7,390 nt of DNA from Candidatus Zhuqueibacterota bacterium (GTDB taxonomy: Bacteria > SM23-31), in assembly GCA_022562855.1 (NCBI GenBank), contig JADFON010000081.1:1-7390 (forward strand), read 5' to 3'. Positions within the stretch are counted from its first letter, which is position 1. Every line of letters begins with the position of its first letter. The notes beneath the pieces are model-generated. The model had not been told where the DNA came from. It saw nothing but the letters and a program-made list of their open reading frames with translations, and did no database searches. Of this stretch, positions 4,991 to 7,390 are shown one piece after another. Both the position numbers and the translations under genes were made by a program.

Positions 4991-7183
4991 TTACGTTTTT
5001 CCGTCCAACAACCGCAGGCTGTTCATTATTACTACAAACGTCGCCCCCATATCCGCGGCAATTGCCATCCAAAGACTCGCCATTCCGAGTAATGCCAGAA
5101 CAATAAACACAAACTTCAACCCCAGGGCAAAGGCAATGTTCCGTTTGATTATGCGGAGAGTCCTTCGGGAAAACCCCACCAGCCAGGGAAGTTTCGAGAG
5201 GTCATCGGACATCAACGAGATATCGGCAGTTTCTATTGCGGCGTCGCTTCCTGCAGCGCCCATAGCAATGCCCACAGTCGAAGTCGCCAACGCAGGTGCG
5301 TCGTTTACACCATCGCCTATCATAGCTACTTTTCCATATTGATCCATGAGTTGTTTTACAATATCGACTTTTTCTTCAGGCAGAAGATCGGATTCGAACC
5401 TGTCTACGCCAATTTCTTTGGCGACTGTTTCCGCAGTCCCCCTGTTATCACCGGTAAGCATTACAATGTGTTTGATACCCAGTTTTTTGAGTGCTGTTAT
5501 AACCGATTTTGTTTGGTCTCTGATTTTGTCTTCCAAACCGATTATTCCGCACACATGGTCATCCGTACCAATAGCGACCACCGATTTCCCCTCGGCTTCC
5601 AATGCTTCGGCTTTATCATGAAATTCCGGGGTTTCCATACCCTTTTCATGCATGAAACGGTGACTTCCGATCCAATAATTTTTCCCGTTCACGACACCTT
5701 CTGCGCCTTTTCCCTGAATAAGGGAAAAGGCATCTGCCGGTTTGACCGGAATTCCCAACGACTCAGCTTTATCTAAAATTGCCGTCGCAAGCGGGTGAGT
5801 GCTGTGAGCTTCAAGAGAAGCGGCGCACATCAGGAGTTCGTCTTCAGTGTGGTTATCCATCGTAATAATTTCCTTCACAGACGGCTTTCCGTAGGTCACT
5901 GTTCCTGTTTTATCAAGCGCCACGGCTTGCAAATGAGCCGGCGCTTCGAGAAATGCCCCGCCCTTTACCAGGACTCCCGACCGCGCCGCAGAGGTTAAAC
6001 CGGCTACGATACTTACCGGCGTCGAGATAACCAGGGCACAGGGACACGCAATAACCAATATTACAAGGGCTTCATAAAACCACTTACTCCATCCGCCGCC
6101 CGTTATTACGGGCAGAGCCACCGCTATAAACAGCGATAACACTATCATTGAGGGAGTGTAATACCGGGCGAATTTTTCCACCCATTGCTCTGACGGAGCT
6201 TTCCTCGACTGCGCCTTTTCCACCATCTTTATTATGCGGGCGATAGTCGTATCCTCTGCCTGCTTTACAGAGCGAAATTCAATAGATCCGTCACCATTGA
6301 TCGTTCCGGCAAAAACCTCGTCACCTTCAGACTTTTCAACCGGCATCGGCTCCCCGGTAATAGGAGCCTGGTTAATCCTCGTAGCGCCCTTTGTAATTAC
6401 TCCGTCAAGAGGAATTTTTTCACCCGGTCTTACAACAACGGTCGACCCCACGGGGACTTCCGCAACAGGCTTTTCGATCAGATCATCTTTTCCGGGGTAT
6501 TTGAATCTTGCCACGAGGGGAGACAGGTTTGCCAAAGCTTTTATTGCGTTTCTGGCGCGCCCGATGCTCCACGATTCAAGCAAAAGGGATGCAGCAAACA
6601 GGAACGTAACAGCCGCCGCTTCAAGATATTCACCCAGTATTATCGCGCCAATTGCTGCAACCGACATCAGTAAATTCATGTCCGGGCGAAACCTGCGCGC
6701 CGATAATACTGCTTTAGGCGCAATATACCATGCACCGGATGCAACTGCGCCGAGATATAATGCAATAGACAATGCCGGATATATGCTTTCCCCCGCCGCG
6801 CCCGGAGCTAAAGCGGTAAGAAAACTGTTTGAAGCGGTATGATTCAAAAAACCCCCGATTATGAGTATCCCGCTCAAACCGCACATAACCGCCCTGCCGT
6901 GACGCTCCCTGAAGCTTTCATCCTGATTTCCGTCCTTTTGCCTGTCGTCTACCCACGGTTCCGCTTTTAATCCTGCGGCGGCTACCGCTTTTTTGATTTC
7001 TTCATCGCCTACCGGGGTATCAGCCGGAAACGTTATCTTTAATTTCGCATTGATCAGATCAAATTCAAGATTGTCCTCAGATCCGACAAGCGGCTTCAAT
7101 TCTTTCTTAAGGGCAACGACTTCCTCATTGCAGTCCATCCCCTTTATGTGAAAATTCTTTTCAGTCATATTATTCCAAAACAT
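4991..7183 (-). CDS. P1B-type heavy-metal-translocating ATPase, Zn/Cd/Pb class
   Basis: This 730-residue inner-membrane pump uses ATP to export divalent soft metals, probably Zn, Cd or Pb. An N-terminal HMA-like domain (about 6-76) carries GMDCNEE, with one Cys (18) followed by acidic residues instead of CxxC. Membrane segments start near residue 100. Core motifs are TGEP (276-279), CPC (380-382) in the transport helix, phosphorylation site DKTGT (Asp424), HP (463-464), TGDN (577-580) and GDGVNDAP (623-630). The last two helices hold Asn682-x7-Lys690 and Asp711-Met-Gly, the signature of the ZntA/CadA class rather than copper pumps. Length is complete. Two starts compete: ATG 7183 has no ribosome binding site, whereas ATG 7168 (residue 6) follows a weak GGAA and leaves the HMA domain intact; I slightly favour 7168. 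It is monocistronic in this window; its regulator is not visible. Confidence 0.95.
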   Translation of the reverse strand: MFWNNMTEKNFHIKGMDCNEEVVALKKELKPLVGSEDNLEFDLINAKLKITFPADTPVGDEEIKKAVAAAGLKAEPWVDDRQKDGNQDESFRERHGRAVMCGLSGILIIGGFLNHTASNSFLTALAPGAAGESIYPALSIALYLGAVASGAWYIAPKAVLSARRFRPDMNLLMSVAAIGAIILGEYLEAAAVTFLFAASLLLESWSIGRARNAIKALANLSPLVARFKYPGKDDLIEKPVAEVPVGSTVVVRPGEKIPLDGVITKGATRINQAPITGEPMPVEKSEGDEVFAGTINGDGSIEFRSVKQAEDTTIARIIKMVEKAQSRKAPSEQWVEKFARYYTPSMIVLSLFIAVALPVITGGGWSKWFYEALVILVIACPCALVISTPVSIVAGLTSAARSGVLVKGGAFLEAPAHLQAVALDKTGTVTYGKPSVKEIITMDNHTEDELLMCAASLEAHSTHPLATAILDKAESLGIPVKPADAFSLIQGKGAEGVVNGKNYWIGSHRFMHEKGMETPEFHDKAEALEAEGKSVVAIGTDDHVCGIIGLEDKIRDQTKSVITALKKLGIKHIVMLTGDNRGTAETVAKEIGVDRFESDLLPEEKVDIVKQLMDQYGKVAMIGDGVNDAPALATSTVGIAMGAAGSDAAIETADISLMSDDLSKLPWLVGFSRRTLRIIKRNIAFALGLKFVFIVLALLGMASLWMAIAADMGATFVVIMNSLRLLDGKT

Positions 7184-7189
7184 TGCTGG

Positions 7190-7201
7190 TTCTGTTCAGA
7201 A
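7190..7201. promoter_or_regulatory. Small inverted repeat in ATPase leader, possible metal-sensor site
   Basis: TTCTG-TT-CAGAA is a perfect 5-2-5 palindrome just downstream of the ATPase promoter, and it includes TGTTCA, reminiscent of ArsR/SmtB operator half-sites. The known 12-2-12 sites are longer, so this is only a hint. Confidence 0.25.
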
Positions 7202-7202
7202 A

Positions 7203-7236
7203 TGTATAATATACAATAATTTATTATTTTTTACAA
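7203..7236 (-). promoter_or_regulatory. Candidate promoter of metal ATPase with overlapping palindrome
   Basis: On the minus strand TTGTAA (7236-7231) lies 17 bases before TATATT (7213-7208), predicting initiation near 7201, a few bases before the coding start. The -10 box is inside the palindrome TGTATA-A-TATACA (7203-7215), which could be a regulator site but may simply reflect AT-rich sequence. The 17-base spacing argues against classical MerR/ZntR control, which uses a 19-20 base spacer. Confidence 0.5.
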
Positions 7237-7283
7237 AATTGTTACAATTATGGCGCCTTAAATTGTAGTATTTTATCTACGTG

Positions 7284-7312
7284 TTGACAGTTTTAGATGT
7301 TTAACGTACAAG
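7284..7312 (+). promoter_or_regulatory. Candidate rightward promoter leading off the window
   Basis: A perfect TTGACA (7284-7289) is followed after 17 bases by TACAAG (7307-7312), four of six matches. Initiation near 7319 would fall inside the 26-bp palindrome. A second possible pair, TTGCAT (7343-7348) and TACTGT (7366-7371), also has a 17-base spacer. Confidence 0.4.
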
Positions 7313-7334
7313 GGATAGGCTAGCCTATCCCTTG
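7309..7334. promoter_or_regulatory. Perfect 26-bp palindrome, candidate operator
   Basis: Left half CAAGGGATAGGCT and right half AGCCTATCCCTTG are exact reverse complements without spacer, centred between 7321 and 7322. The site begins within the candidate -10 box, the same geometry seen at the dehalogenase operator, which suggests repressor control of a gene to the right. It could instead be the hairpin of a terminator (11-bp stem, CTAG loop), but no T tract follows on either strand. Confidence 0.6.
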
Positions 7335-7379
7335 AGAATCGCTTGCATAATTGTTGGCACTTTTGTACTGTTTTGTTTC

Positions 7380-7384
7380 AAGGA
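7380..7384 (+). promoter_or_regulatory. Shine-Dalgarno-like AAGGA at window edge
   Basis: AAGGA followed by six bases reaches the end of the window, so a rightward start codon may lie in the first few bases beyond 7390. This is inferred from spacing only. Confidence 0.35.
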
Positions 7385-7390
7385 AAAACA

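Noticed and set aside
6234-6842. 202-codon open frame on the plus strand
   Set aside because: It is antisense to the transport domain of the P-type ATPase and shows the composition expected of a shadow frame.
7354-7371. TTGGCAC resembling the -24 part of a sigma-54 promoter
   Set aside because: The required GC of the -12 element is absent at the correct distance (TACTG instead of TTGC).
1-7390. A novel multi-gene defence, mobile or biosynthetic system
   Set aside because: I found no transposase, integrase, recombinase, nuclease, toxin-antitoxin pair, CRISPR repeat or tRNA; every substantial gene fits a known family and most are transcribed alone.

Overview
The window looks like a chromosomal stretch from a Gram-negative bacterium, probably of the wider FCB (Fibrobacteres-Chlorobi-Bacteroidetes) group or a neighbouring candidate phylum. 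The reasons are signal peptides ending in Phe-Ala-Gln, Tyr-Ala-Gln or Phe-Ser-Gln, and a DUF3078-like outer-membrane protein. However, several genes have strong AGGAGG-type ribosome binding sites and E. coli-like -35/-10 promoters, which argues against a classical Bacteroidota genome. This placement is inference; no marker gene is present.

Layout. 1-306 (minus) is the N-terminal part of a TetR-family repressor cut by the left edge. 390-1274 (minus) is a haloalkane dehalogenase of the DhaA/LinB type, upstream of the TetR gene and probably in the same operon. 1275-1574 is a divergent regulatory region. It holds a near-consensus sigma-70 promoter for the dehalogenase whose -10 box lies inside a perfect 17-2-17 inverted repeat, the likely repressor operator, plus a separate promoter facing right. 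1575-2558 (plus) is an exported acetamidase/formamidase-family protein. A long hairpin at 2597-2634 separates it from the convergent 2674-3525 (minus) gene, an exported metallo-beta-lactamase-fold hydrolase. 3526-4041 is AT-rich and has no credible gene. 4042-4974 (plus) is a DUF3078-like beta-barrel protein. 4991-7183 (minus) is a P1B-type heavy-metal ATPase with the zinc/cadmium/lead signature and a one-cysteine metal-binding domain. 7184-7390 carries the ATPase promoter and then a perfect 26-bp palindrome on a candidate rightward promoter. A Shine-Dalgarno-like sequence at the very edge suggests a gene beginning just outside.

How the genes work together. The clearest unit is the TetR/dehalogenase/operator set, which reads as an inducible, self-regulated dehalogenation operon. 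The other genes look like individually transcribed accessory functions: exported hydrolases, an envelope protein and metal efflux. I see no new multi-gene defence or mobile system, no insertion sequence, no CRISPR array and no RNA gene. The most noteworthy points are the operator-promoter overlap, a Gln in place of the usual halide-binding Asn in the dehalogenase, and the 26-bp palindrome near the right edge.
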